In this document: piece after piece, positions 13,017 through 21,379 of the stretch
Layout: each line of letters opens with the position of its first letter
How positions within the stretch are numbered: the first letter of the stretch is position 1
Notes under the pieces: model-generated
Told to the model about the DNA's origin: nothing
Database searches by the model: none
Seen by the model: only the letters and a program-made list of their open reading frames with translations
Translations under genes and position numbers: made by a program
NCBI GenBank assembly: GCA_038213005.1
Contig: JBBQTU010000029.1
Span: 1 to 25,579 of the forward strand
DNA: 25,579 nucleotides
Direction of reading: 5' to 3'
Origin: JBBQTU01 sp038213005
Lineage (GTDB): Bacteria; Planctomycetota; Phycisphaerae; Tepidisphaerales; Tepidisphaeraceae

Positions 13017-14453
13017 TCAGTGCCCCATGCCTGATCGCTCAAACGTCTGCACCAACTCGCCGACCGAATCGACGATTCGCACTGCAATCGGCATCTTGCC
13101 GATGGCGTGTGTAGAGCAGGACAGGCATGGGTCGTAAGCGCGGATGGCGGCCTCAATCCGGTTGAGGGCGCCCTCGGTCACGTTGGCGCCGTCGATGTAG
13201 CGTTTGGCAACTGCGTCTACGGCCTGGCTCATGGCGTAGTTGTTGTGGCCGGTCGCCACGATGAGGTTCACCTTCGTCAGCCGACCGGTGTCATCCACTT
13301 GGTAATGATGAATCAGCGTCCCGCGCGGCGCCTCCAGGATGCCGACTCCCTCATGATTCTTGACCTGCCCCGGAATCAGCAGGTCGGTCGAGAGAATTTC
13401 GGGATCCTCTAATATCTGCGCTGCACGCTCGATGCCATACAGACACTCAATCAGCCGGGCATAGTGGTAATAGAGCGTGCCTTCCACGGTCGCGCCACCG
13501 CGCAACTGGTGGAAGATTTCATACTCCTTCTGCGCCAGCGGCGTGGCCATCTTTCGGCAGGCGTTCAACCTTCCCAGGGGACCCACGCGATACGTGCCGG
13601 CCGGCCAGCCGACCGACTTGAGATACGGGAACTTGAGGTAGCTCCAGTTCTCAACGCGCTCGCTGATGTGCTGTAAATAGTCGCGGCCGTCAAAGCGTAG
13701 CATCGGATGACGCTCGCGATCGACCACCTGCAACATGCCGTCGTACAACTCGTCAGCATCGTCGGCGCTGACCATGCCCATATAGTTGCTGGAGAAGCTG
13801 GCAAACTCCTCCATGACATCGGCATGCTGCTCCATCCAGCCTTTGACGATGGCGATACCATCCTGCACGAAGCCGATCATGCGAGGCACCTCGCTGAGGA
13901 TGGCGTCGCGTGCGGCCTGTTCCAGCGGCTTGTTCACGCCGCCGGGGATGGCGAAGTTGGGGTGGATCTTGCGGTCGCCGACGCGGCCGATGATCGACTG
14001 GCCAAACTTACGGAGTTCGATCGCCTTGCCGGTGGTCGCAGGGTCCATCTGGTAGAGGCCCACCACATTGCGGACGGCGGGGTCGGCGTCGAACCCCAGC
14101 AGCAGGTCCGGCCCGGCCAGTTCAAAGAAGTGCATCGCGTGTGACTGGATGATCTGGCCCATGTGCATCAGTTCGCGAAGCAGGCTGGCTGGCCGGGGCG
14201 GCTGCACACCGATGATCTGGTCGCAGGCCTTGACGCTGGCCAGATGATGCGACACCGGGCAGATTCCGCAGATGCGTTCAGTGATCAGGGGCATCTCGTA
14301 GAAGAGGCGGCCTTCGCAGAACTTCTCAAAACCGCGGAACTCGTTGACGTGAAGCACCGCCCGCTCAACGCGATTCTGATCGTCCAGATACACAGTCACC
14401 TTGGCGTGACCTTCGATCCGTGTCACAGGCTCGATAACGAGTTTCTGGCTCAT
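13017..14453 (-). CDS. hoxH: [NiFe]-hydrogenase large (catalytic) subunit
   Basis: Binds the Ni-Fe(CN)2CO site and splits or forms H2. The 478 residues carry both nickel-ligand motifs: RICGICPVSHH with C62 and C65, and DPCLSCSTHAIGKMP with C443 and C446. The 29 residues after H449 are the C-terminal peptide normally removed by a maturation endopeptidase after nickel insertion. N-terminal VTRIEGHAKV and the short size place it with cytoplasmic group 3 (HoxH/HydL) enzymes, with no twin-arginine partner. GAGGG precedes the ATG. It is last in the operon, 35 bases after hoxY. No hyp or endopeptidase gene is in the window. Confidence 0.96.
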   Translation of the reverse strand: MSQKLVIEPVTRIEGHAKVTVYLDDQNRVERAVLHVNEFRGFEKFCEGRLFYEMPLITERICGICPVSHHLASVKACDQIIGVQPPRPASLLRELMHMGQIIQSHAMHFFELAGPDLLLGFDADPAVRNVVGLYQMDPATTGKAIELRKFGQSIIGRVGDRKIHPNFAIPGGVNKPLEQAARDAILSEVPRMIGFVQDGIAIVKGWMEQHADVMEEFASFSSNYMGMVSADDADELYDGMLQVVDRERHPMLRFDGRDYLQHISERVENWSYLKFPYLKSVGWPAGTYRVGPLGRLNACRKMATPLAQKEYEIFHQLRGGATVEGTLYYHYARLIECLYGIERAAQILEDPEILSTDLLIPGQVKNHEGVGILEAPRGTLIHHYQVDDTGRLTKVNLIVATGHNNYAMSQAVDAVAKRYIDGANVTEGALNRIEAAIRAYDPCLSCSTHAIGKMPIAVRIVDSVGELVQTFERSGMGH

Positions 14454-14488
14454 AAGACCCTCGGTAAGTCAGTCGCCCTGCCCTGTCC

Positions 14489-15031
14489 TCAATGCCAGTC
14501 CAGCAACTTGCCCTTGAGCTGCGGCTTTCGTCCGGCCACCAGTTCACTGAGCACATAGAAGATCGCATCCGCCGACGGCGGGCACCCCGGCAGATAAATA
14601 TCCACGTCCACGACCTGATCCACAGCCCGGGCTTCCTGCATCACCGCCAGGTCCTCATGTTGTGGCACCTGCCCGTCGACTGTGCTTTCGGTCTCCACGT
14701 ACGCCCGCTGCAGAGCCGCAGCCGTCGAACAGGCATTGCGCATTGTCGGGATGCCACCGAACACAGCGCAGTCCCCCAGGGCAATGAGTATCTTGCACCG
14801 CGACCGCATCGTCCGGCACACGTTCTCCGTCGTGCTGTTGTTCACGCAACCCTCGAGGATGCCGACGTCGACGCCGTCCTTGTCCGGATGTTTCAGATCG
14901 GTGATCGGCGTAGAGCGCAGATCGACATATTCCAGCAACTCGATGAGCCGCTGGTCCATGTCCAGCAGCGACATGTGGCACCCGGCGCAACCGGTCATCC
15001 AGTCTGACGCAACTTTCACCTTTGCGGGCAT
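14489..15031 (-). CDS. hoxY: [NiFe]-hydrogenase small subunit
   Basis: Passes electrons from the Ni-Fe site to the diaphorase subunits through one [4Fe-4S] cluster. ATG 15031 gives 180 residues, with AAGGAG five bases upstream overlapping the hoxU stop; an upstream in-frame start inside hoxU is not supported. The four cluster ligands are visible: C15 and C18 in TGCAGCHMSLLD, C88 in LGDCAVFGG and C150 in YLPGCPPSADAI. There is no C-terminal extension for medial and distal clusters and no twin-arginine signal, as expected for soluble HoxY-like subunits. The order U-Y-H is that of NAD(P)-linked and bifurcating [NiFe] hydrogenases. Confidence 0.95.
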   Translation of the reverse strand: MPAKVKVASDWMTGCAGCHMSLLDMDQRLIELLEYVDLRSTPITDLKHPDKDGVDVGILEGCVNNSTTENVCRTMRSRCKILIALGDCAVFGGIPTMRNACSTAAALQRAYVETESTVDGQVPQHEDLAVMQEARAVDQVVDVDIYLPGCPPSADAIFYVLSELVAGRKPQLKGKLLDWH

Positions 15032-15041
15032 GGTCACTCCT

Positions 15042-16880
15042 TCATAGCGATCCCTGGACACTCGCCATCGACGCAAAGAGGCCCGGCCGCCCGAGCACCG
15101 CGGACATCATCGCCAGCGGCATCCAGTCGGCGCCGATCTGGTCCGGAGGCTCGGTCAACTGCACGACCGGCCGCAGCGAATCCTCCAGGTTCACCATCTG
15201 CCCCCTCTTTTCATGCCACAGTCGCCCAGGCAAAACCACATCGGCACGCTCGGTCCATCGCGACTGCCACGCCGCCTGAACTACCGTGAACCTGGCCTCC
15301 GGGATCGGCTGTCCGTCGGGCAGATCATCCCCAGCCATGACAAACAGCGCGTCGGCATCCACGCCGCGCGGCTCGATGCCATAGCGAGCTGCCCCGGCCG
15401 AGTTGGCCCCCAACACCAATGGCAGAAAATGCGCTTTGGCAGGCAGCGTCCGCATCGCGGCATAGACCCCAGAACTCAGGTCCGTCCCATAGGCCACGAT
15501 CGGCCGCTGTGCCTCTTCTGTGGCTTTGCGGAATTGCGAGAGGTCATTCAGGCTGAGGTGGTAGCTGTATCGCAGCATCTCAAACGGCGAGCGCCCGTTG
15601 TGGGAGATCGCGCTCAGTCGCATATGCTGAGCGGCCAGGGCGTCCAGGCCGGTCTCGCTGTCTTCAATTATGATGATCCGGGCCTGCCGGTCGAAGGCTC
15701 GTCGGATCAGATAGCCCAGGGCCTTCTGATGCTTGATCGGGTCGCCTCCCACCACGACAATGCAGTCGGCATCGGCCACCTCCCGCAGCTTGGCCCGGGG
15801 AGACAGTTCCGTCGGCGGCGCCTGCCCATTCAGCAGAGACACCTGATCGCTCTTGAGCACCTCATTGAGGAACTCAAGCACGGCGATCATCGTCTCATTG
15901 ACCGTGCGGGAGGTCACAAAGGCCGCAGCGCTGGCTGCTCCGCCCAGCCCCCGTGCGGCGGCGTTGATCGCGTCATCCCAAGAAGTCTCAACCAGCTTGC
16001 CATCGCGGCGAACCATGGGCCGATGAATGCGTGGCGCCGGCGATTGCAGCGACTCGAATCGACCCGTGGCGCACAGCAGGCCTCCCGTGTTCCCTTCCCA
16101 GTCGCCCTCAAGGCGCAGGATGGAATTGCCGCGAAGCACCGCCTTTATGCCGCAACCGACGGCACACCCCATGCACGTCGTCGGGACGTGTTTGCACTCT
16201 GACGCATGGCCGGCAAACGCGCTGCGACGGTCGCTCAGCGCGCCGGTGGGACACACCTGAAGGCACGTCCCGCAGGAAACGCAGGATGAGTCCGCAAACG
16301 TTACGTCATCGTCGGCGCAGACCATCGTCCGGGCACCGCGCTGGGCCACGCCAAGGGTGTGGTTGGCCGCAATCTCGTCGCATGCGCGGATGCATCGTCG
16401 GCAGAGCACGCAGCGGCTGTGGTCCATCACGAAGAAACGGCGTGAGGCGTCCAGCGGCCACCCATGCTGCCACGCAGGCGCGTAGGTGAAGCAGTCCATT
16501 CCATACCGGTAGGCGAGCTTCTGCAGTTCGCACTCGCTGGTTGTCCCGGTGCCGCTGGCCGTGCAGACCATGCAGTAGTGACTTCGCTCGGAAAAGAGCA
16601 TCTGCAGCGAGAACTTCCGAGCCGCGACAACCTTCTCCGTCTCGGTCAGTACCACCAGCCCCTCGACCACGGGGAATGTGCAGGCAGGCTGCAGCGTCCG
16701 CTGTTTCTCGATTTCCACCAGGCACACGCGGCACGAGCCGGCTGAATGCAGTTGGGGATGATCGCACAGCGTGGGGATGTCGATGCCCGCCGCCGAAGCG
16801 GCCTGCAGCACCGTCTGGCCCGCCTTCGCCTGGATGGCCTGACCGTTTACAGTGATGTTCACGATAGTTGTCTCAGGCAT
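15042..16880 (-). CDS. hoxU: Hydrogenase diaphorase subunit HoxU extended by a NuoG-like domain
   Basis: An iron-sulfur wire between HoxF and HoxY, 612 residues against about 240 for ordinary HoxU. In order: a [2Fe-2S] domain (C39, C50, C53, C67); a His/Cys cluster region (H101, C103, C106, C117); two [4Fe-4S] ferredoxin motifs (C157/160/163/167 and C200/203/206/210); then a NuoG/formate-dehydrogenase-like part starting with a [4Fe-4S] motif (C236, C239, C243, C270) and running to about 600 without an obvious molybdopterin ligand. The His/Cys region is unusual: HxCxxC and then ten residues before the last Cys, where HxxxCxxCx5C is usual. The start has GGAGGTGA upstream, overlapping the hoxF stop. 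The layout resembles HydA-type subunits of bifurcating hydrogenases. Confidence 0.93.
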   Translation of the reverse strand: MPETTIVNITVNGQAIQAKAGQTVLQAASAAGIDIPTLCDHPQLHSAGSCRVCLVEIEKQRTLQPACTFPVVEGLVVLTETEKVVAARKFSLQMLFSERSHYCMVCTASGTGTTSECELQKLAYRYGMDCFTYAPAWQHGWPLDASRRFFVMDHSRCVLCRRCIRACDEIAANHTLGVAQRGARTMVCADDDVTFADSSCVSCGTCLQVCPTGALSDRRSAFAGHASECKHVPTTCMGCAVGCGIKAVLRGNSILRLEGDWEGNTGGLLCATGRFESLQSPAPRIHRPMVRRDGKLVETSWDDAINAAARGLGGAASAAAFVTSRTVNETMIAVLEFLNEVLKSDQVSLLNGQAPPTELSPRAKLREVADADCIVVVGGDPIKHQKALGYLIRRAFDRQARIIIIEDSETGLDALAAQHMRLSAISHNGRSPFEMLRYSYHLSLNDLSQFRKATEEAQRPIVAYGTDLSSGVYAAMRTLPAKAHFLPLVLGANSAGAARYGIEPRGVDADALFVMAGDDLPDGQPIPEARFTVVQAAWQSRWTERADVVLPGRLWHEKRGQMVNLEDSLRPVVQLTEPPDQIGADWMPLAMMSAVLGRPGLFASMASVQGSL

Positions 16881-16886
16881 GGTGTC

Positions 16887-19800
16887 TCACCTCCCCGCCT
16901 CAGTGCTGGACGACACAGCGGCCGATTCTTCCTGCAAACACGGCTTCGCGCCCTCCGGACACTTGGGCGGCCGGGGCAGTTTCATCAGGTCCAACCACTC
17001 CAGGTCGCAGCGCAAACAGCGCCGGGCCTCCTGGCACGCCGCCGCCTCGTCAAGTCCCTGTTCGACTTCGGCGAAAGAGCCCTCGCGCTGGATCACCGGC
17101 AGCCTGTGATTGGCCGCCCGATGAACGCCGGCATAATCCTGGAAGTCCACCACCTGCCCGACATCCACGCGGGGCGTGATGTACTGCGGCTTGACGAACT
17201 CGCCCGTGCGGACCCAGTGATCCACCGCCACGGCGACGAGGTTGCCATGCGCCACCGCTTCAACGATCGTGGCTGGCCCGCTGACAGCATCGCCTGCGGC
17301 GAACACCCCAGGCCGCGAGGTGTTAAACGCTTCGCCAATCGTGAACGTGTCGCCTCGCTCAACCTGCAGTGCGCCCTTCGGGAGCCACGTCACATCCGGC
17401 ATCTGCCCGATGGCCGGGATCAGCATCTCGCAGTTCAGAACATACGACTCGCCTCCATGCGGCACCGGCTTTCGCCGCGCGGTGTCGTCAAATTCCGCAA
17501 GTCGCTGCTGCTGCAGACGTATCCCTGTGACCGCTTCGAACCCCAGGACCTCGACAGGGTTCACCAGCGTGTGGAAACGAATGCCTTCGTCACGGGCGGC
17601 GGCGATCTCCTCGGGCAGGTGGGCCGCGGGCATGTCATCGCCCTGTCGGCGATAGATGACATGCACCTCGCGAGCGCCCAGGCGGAGGCTGGTGCGAGCC
17701 ACGTCGATCGCGACATCGCCGCCCCCCACCACCGCCACACGTTTGCCGCGAACATCGGGCAGTGCCTCGTTGGACGGCAGTCCCATGGCACGCACCGAGG
17801 CATCCTCCGCCACCCGATAGAGGAACTCGATCCCATCCATCACGCCTTCCATGCCGTCACCGGGAATGTTCAGGCGGCGGCTGCGGTGCGCGCCGATCGC
17901 CAGCACAACGGCCGCAAAACCCATCGGCCCCATCAACTGGTCCAGCGTGAAGTCCTTCCCAATCGCCAGCCCGCACTGAATATCAACCCCTGCACGCCGC
18001 ACGTTGTCTATCTCGGCGAACAGTTCCTTTCGCGGCAGGCGATATTCCGGAATCGCCCAGCTCATCATCCCGCCGGGGAACGCCATTTTCTCGTAGACCG
18101 TGACGCGATACCCGCGCTGGGCCAGGCGGAGCGCCGCCGTCAGCCCGGCCGGGCCCGACCCAATCACGGCGACCCTTTGCTTCGACGCCACGCGCGCCTC
18201 TTGCTCACTCACAATCACCGGCGGCGTCCACGGTTTGTCATACGCCTGATCCGCCATGAATCGCTTGATCAGCCGCACCGCGATGGGCTCGTCAATCTCG
18301 CCGCGCCGGCACTTGCTCTCGCAGAATGCCGGACACGCCCGCCCGCACACCATCGCAAACGGGTTACGCTGCCGATGAATCTCCAATCCCTCGGCAAAGC
18401 GACCCTGCGCCACCAGCGCCAGGTATGCCGGCGTATCCACCCCCGCAGGACACGTGTTCACGCACCGTGCCCGCACCAGGGCCTTGCACTGCCCGCTCTT
18501 GCACAGCTTCTCATCGATGTGCGTGATGAACTCCTCTTCAAAGAACCGCAGCGCCGCCATCACCGGGCCCGGCGTGCGCTGTCCCAGGCCGCATAGCGAG
18601 TTGGACATCATCTGGGCCGAGATCTCGCGGATGACCTCCAGGTCCTTTCGCACTCCCTGGCCGTCGGTGATTCGTGTCAGCGCCTCCAGCAGACGCTGCC
18701 CACCCACCCGGCACGGCACACACTTCCCGCAAGACTCGGCCGCCGCGAACTGCAGGAAGTACTTCGCCAGTTCCACCATGCACGTGTCATCGTCCACCAC
18801 GATCATGCCGCCCGAACCCATGACAGCCCCGGCCGCCTGCAGCGAATCAAAATCCACCGGCGTGTTCAGACACGAAGCCGGCAGACATCCGCCCAGCGGC
18901 CCGCCCGTCTGCACCGCCTTGAACGCCTTGCCTTTTGGAATGCCCCCGCCGATGTCGAAGATGATGTCGCCCAGCGGAATCCCCATCGGCACTTCGATCA
19001 GCCCCGTGTGATTCACTTTGCCCGTCAGCGCAAACACCGCCGTGCCAGCCGACTTGGGGGTGCCGATGCCCGCAAACCACCCCGCCCCCTTGGTCATGAT
19101 CGACGGCGTCATCGCGTAGCTCTTGACGTTGTTGATGTTGGTCGGCTTGCCCCACAACCCGCTCTGCACCGGAAACGGCGGCCGGGGCCGCGGCTCGCCG
19201 CGTTTGCCCTCGATCGACGCAATCAGGGCCGTCTCTTCACCGCACACAAATGCCCCCGCCCCTTCCTTCAACTCGACGTTAAACCCAAATCCGCGCCCAA
19301 GGATGTTCTCACCCAGTAACCCTGCCTCCCGCGCCTGGGCGATCGCCATCTGCAGCCGGGCGATCGCCATCGGATACTCTTCCCGGCAATAGATAAACCC
19401 TTGTGACGCGCCGATCGCGAACGCCGCGATGATCATCCCTTCCACAACGCTGTGCGGGTCGCTCTCCAGGATCGACCGATCCATGAATGCTCCGGGATCG
19501 CCTTCGTCGGCGTTGCAGACCACGTACTTCGGGCTTCCTGTCGCCTTGCGGCAGAACTCCCACTTCTGCCCTGTCAGAAACCCCGCACCGCCACGCCCCC
19601 GCAGTCCCGACGCCTTCATCTCTGCAATCACGGCATCGCTGGTCATCTCGCCAAGCACCCTCGCCAGCGCCAGATATCCCCCGCGCCCGAGGTAATCATC
19701 GATCCGCTCGGGATCGATGATCCCGCAATTACGCATCGCGATGCGTTGCTGCTTAGAAAACAGGGGCAGGTCGCGAAGCTGCGGCTCGCACCCCGCTCGA

Positions 19801-20183
19801 ATATCACCGTCTTCCGAGGACAGGCTGCCGATCAGCCACTGCCGCACGGGGGTCCGGCCGACCAGGTGCTGCTCCACCAGAGTCTTGACCATCTCCGGGC
19901 CGACATTGGCATAGAGCACTCGCGAAAGGCCGGGCAGTTGGATGTCCACCAGCGGCTCTTTCACACACACGCCGATGCAACCGGTCGATGCCAGTTCGGC
20001 ATCCACCTTCAGACGTTTCAGTTCTTCCTGAAACGCCGCCAGCGTCTCCCTCGCTCCGGCCGCGATCCCGCACGTCCCCATGCCGATCGTGATGATTGTG
20101 CCAGTCCTGGCCCGCACCCGTGCAGCACACTGTGCCGCTTCCACCAGTTGCCGGAGTTCCGCGATCGTCTTAAGCGAAGGCAT
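16887..20183 (-). CDS. hoxF: Fused diaphorase: NuoF/HoxF-type NADH module plus NfnB/GltD-like FAD-NAD(P) module
   Basis: A 1098-residue two-enzyme fusion in the hydrogenase operon. Residues 1-110 are thioredoxin-like (C38, C69, C73; the usual first Cys of the [2Fe-2S] site is absent). Residues about 130-555 are NuoF-like: NADH site GLRGRGGAGFLTGQKW (193-208), FMN region NADEGDPGAFMDRS (224-237), and a [4Fe-4S] site at C485, C488, C491 and C531. A cysteine-rich linker follows (C561, C566, C574, C578, C613, C617, C621, C625), as at the start of GltD/NfnB. Then come FAD motif VIGSGPAGLTAALRLAQRG (673-691), nucleotide motif VVGGGDVAIDVARTSLRLG (818-836) followed by IYRR, suggesting NADP, and second FAD motif GVFAAGDAVSGPATIVEA (959-976). 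Cysteines recur at 1056 and 1059. AGGAGG precedes the ATG. The product probably links H2 oxidation to both NAD and NADP. Confidence 0.94.
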   Translation of the reverse strand: MPSLKTIAELRQLVEAAQCAARVRARTGTIITIGMGTCGIAAGARETLAAFQEELKRLKVDAELASTGCIGVCVKEPLVDIQLPGLSRVLYANVGPEMVKTLVEQHLVGRTPVRQWLIGSLSSEDGDIRAGCEPQLRDLPLFSKQQRIAMRNCGIIDPERIDDYLGRGGYLALARVLGEMTSDAVIAEMKASGLRGRGGAGFLTGQKWEFCRKATGSPKYVVCNADEGDPGAFMDRSILESDPHSVVEGMIIAAFAIGASQGFIYCREEYPMAIARLQMAIAQAREAGLLGENILGRGFGFNVELKEGAGAFVCGEETALIASIEGKRGEPRPRPPFPVQSGLWGKPTNINNVKSYAMTPSIMTKGAGWFAGIGTPKSAGTAVFALTGKVNHTGLIEVPMGIPLGDIIFDIGGGIPKGKAFKAVQTGGPLGGCLPASCLNTPVDFDSLQAAGAVMGSGGMIVVDDDTCMVELAKYFLQFAAAESCGKCVPCRVGGQRLLEALTRITDGQGVRKDLEVIREISAQMMSNSLCGLGQRTPGPVMAALRFFEEEFITHIDEKLCKSGQCKALVRARCVNTCPAGVDTPAYLALVAQGRFAEGLEIHRQRNPFAMVCGRACPAFCESKCRRGEIDEPIAVRLIKRFMADQAYDKPWTPPVIVSEQEARVASKQRVAVIGSGPAGLTAALRLAQRGYRVTVYEKMAFPGGMMSWAIPEYRLPRKELFAEIDNVRRAGVDIQCGLAIGKDFTLDQLMGPMGFAAVVLAIGAHRSRRLNIPGDGMEGVMDGIEFLYRVAEDASVRAMGLPSNEALPDVRGKRVAVVGGGDVAIDVARTSLRLGAREVHVIYRRQGDDMPAAHLPEEIAAARDEGIRFHTLVNPVEVLGFEAVTGIRLQQQRLAEFDDTARRKPVPHGGESYVLNCEMLIPAIGQMPDVTWLPKGALQVERGDTFTIGEAFNTSRPGVFAAGDAVSGPATIVEAVAHGNLVAVAVDHWVRTGEFVKPQYITPRVDVGQVVDFQDYAGVHRAANHRLPVIQREGSFAEVEQGLDEAAACQEARRCLRCDLEWLDLMKLPRPPKCPEGAKPCLQEESAAVSSSTEAGR

Positions 20184-20245
20184 GCCCGCCTCCTGTGAAG
20201 TCTGGCTTCCTTAGTTCTTGTTTTCACAAACCGCAACGCGATGAG

Positions 20246-20797
20246 TCATTCCAGGTGCTCCAGTCGGCCAACCAGTTCATCGGCATGCAGCCGCCCGCAG
20301 ACCTTGTCGTCCACCACCGCGATCGGCGCCAGCCCGCATGAGCCCAGGCAATACACGATCTCAAGAGTGTATTTGTAGTCGGCCGACGTGCTACCCGGCG
20401 CCAGGTTCAGGCTGTTGGATACCGCCTCGATGTTCTTTGCCGCCCCGCGCACATGACACGCCGTCCCGTCGCAGATCCGCACCAGGTGCCGCCCACGGCG
20501 CTCCAGATGAAACTGCGCATAGAACGTCGCCACGCCGTAGAGCTGGTTCAGCGGAATGCGAGCCCGGCGTGAAATCTCCCGCAGGATCGGCCGCGGCAGA
20601 TACCCATAGATGTCCTGCGTCCGCTGCAGGATCGGAATGACAGCCCCCGGCCGACCTTTGAACTCCTCCAGCACACGCTTCAGTGGAGCCAGGTCGAATG
20701 TCTCCTGGGCTGCCGAATTCGGCGCCGAGTCTGACCCTGCCCCGGGCGGCCCGGCCGCCGCCGAAGACTGCCGAACATCGCTGAACGCTGTAACCAT
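20246..20797 (-). CDS. hoxE: Hydrogenase diaphorase subunit, NuoE/HoxE type
   Basis: A thioredoxin-like [2Fe-2S] subunit that pairs with the HoxF module, 183 residues. The cluster ligands are C109 and C114 (CDGTACHVRGA) and C150 and C154 (CLGSCGLAP), the typical CxxxxC and CxxxC pairs. The helical N-terminal domain (ILQRTQDIYGYLPRPILREI, LYGVATFYAQFHL) is standard; the first 33 residues are an Ala/Ser/Pro-rich extension, probably disordered. AGGAGA stands seven bases before the ATG. It is first in the E-F-U-Y-H operon, 62 bases before hoxF, with a leader of about 155 bases behind a good promoter (20960-20989). Confidence 0.96.
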   Translation of the reverse strand: MVTAFSDVRQSSAAAGPPGAGSDSAPNSAAQETFDLAPLKRVLEEFKGRPGAVIPILQRTQDIYGYLPRPILREISRRARIPLNQLYGVATFYAQFHLERRGRHLVRICDGTACHVRGAAKNIEAVSNSLNLAPGSTSADYKYTLEIVYCLGSCGLAPIAVVDDKVCGRLHADELVGRLEHLE

Positions 20798-20941
20798 GAG
20801 ACACTCTCCTGTCTCGCCGCGCCCGCCAAAGCGAACACATCAACAGCACAACAGCAGATCAAACAGCTCACGCCGGAACACGCAGGCCCAAGTCCCGACA
20901 CACAATCACTCCATGCCGTCCACCCACCGCCGCAGGACGAT

Positions 20942-20955
20942 GTTACCGCGTTACC
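20942..20955. repeat. GTTACC direct repeat at the hox start site
   Basis: GTTACC occurs at 20942-20947 and 20950-20955, an eight-base period. It overlaps the expected transcription start (near 20953) of the hox operon, a position suited to a repressor or a regulator of the hydrogenase. No known regulator site is recognised. Confidence 0.4.
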
Positions 20956-20959
20956 CACT

Positions 20960-20989
20960 AATCTAGCATCGTTGAGCCTGTAGTGGCAA
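20960..20989 (-). promoter_or_regulatory. Promoter of the hoxEFUYH operon
   Basis: On the minus strand TTGCCA (20989-20984), an 18-base spacer and TAGATT (20965-20960), with TG one base before the -10, make an extended -10 promoter. The -35 matches 5 of 6 and the -10 matches 4 of 6 bases. The leader to the hoxE ATG is about 155 bases. Confidence 0.55.
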
Positions 20990-21068
20990 ACAAAAAGAGA
21001 ACGAAATCTCGATACCCAGTCTGCTCGCCGCAGCAAGACGCATAAACGGCTTCCCCATCATGGTTTGT

Positions 21069-21085
21069 GCACCGGCCCCCGGTGC
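21069..21085. other. GC-rich hairpin
   Basis: GCACCGG (21069-21075) and CCGGTGC (21079-21085) form a perfect seven-base-pair stem with a three-base loop. There is no T tract on either side. It lies between the divergent hox and tRNA promoters. Confidence 0.35.
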
Positions 21086-21194
21086 TCACCATGCACGGAG
21101 ACGACGCGTCGGCCAGCAGGAATTCCGCGTCCGGCTCGCCGCGACATCGCAACCCGCTCACCCGCATCCGCGATGTGTCGTCATCTGCGATGAA

Positions 21195-21223
21195 TTGACA
21201 ATGAACCCAAACCCCTTTTCAAT
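21195..21223 (+). promoter_or_regulatory. Promoter of tRNA(CAT)
   Basis: TTGACA (21195-21200) is a perfect -35 box, followed after 17 bases by TTCAAT (21218-21223), a 4 of 6 match. Transcription would start near 21230, about 16 bases before the mature tRNA. Confidence 0.65.
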
Positions 21224-21245
21224 GCGTCCCGTGTCGCGACGCGAT

Positions 21246-21318
21246 GGGAGCATAGCTCAATGGTTAGAGCAGGAGACTCATAATCTCTTGGTTGGGGGTT
21301 CGAATCCCTCTGCTCCCA
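21246..21318 (+). tRNA. tRNA with anticodon CAT (Ile2 or elongator Met)
   Basis: A complete 73-base cloverleaf: acceptor GGGAGCA/TGCTCCC, D arm GCTC/GAGC, anticodon arm GGAGA/TCTCT with loop CTCATAA, and T arm GGGGG/CCCTC with loop TTCGAAT. Initiator tRNA is unlikely, because the acceptor is fully paired and the anticodon stem lacks the three G-C pairs. The anticodon-arm context (ACTCATAATC, then CTTGGTT) resembles bacterial tRNA-Ile2, whose C34 is changed to lysidine to read ATA, but elongator Met cannot be excluded. CCA is not encoded. Confidence 0.93.
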
Positions 21319-21325
21319 CTTGCAG

Positions 21326-21342
21326 CCCCAGTTCTACTGGGG
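21326..21342 (+). terminator. Hairpin after tRNA(CAT), possible terminator
   Basis: CCCCAG (21326-21331) and CTGGGG (21337-21342) form a six-base-pair stem with a five-base loop, seven bases after the tRNA. There is no T tract, so it may instead guide 3' processing. A second inverted repeat, CACCGCC/GGCGGTG, follows at 21348-21380. Confidence 0.4.
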
Positions 21343-21379
21343 CGGGTCACCGCCACATAATCTCCGCTGAGTTGGCGGT

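Larger units (their letters stand above)
20798..21245. other. Intergenic region between the hox operon and tRNA(CAT)
   Basis: No gene was found on either strand; short open frames lack ribosome sites and protein-like composition. The region holds the minus-strand hox promoter and its leader, a GC-rich hairpin (21069-21085), and the plus-strand tRNA promoter. Confidence 0.6.

Noticed and set aside
12814..13137. Open frame containing GFEPVTSGLGNQRSIQLSYAG
   Set aside because: It is the antisense translation of tRNA-Arg, another well-known annotation artefact.
16746..18596. 616-codon plus-strand open frame opposite hoxF and hoxU
   Set aside because: His/Arg-rich antisense shadow of two clear iron-sulfur proteins.
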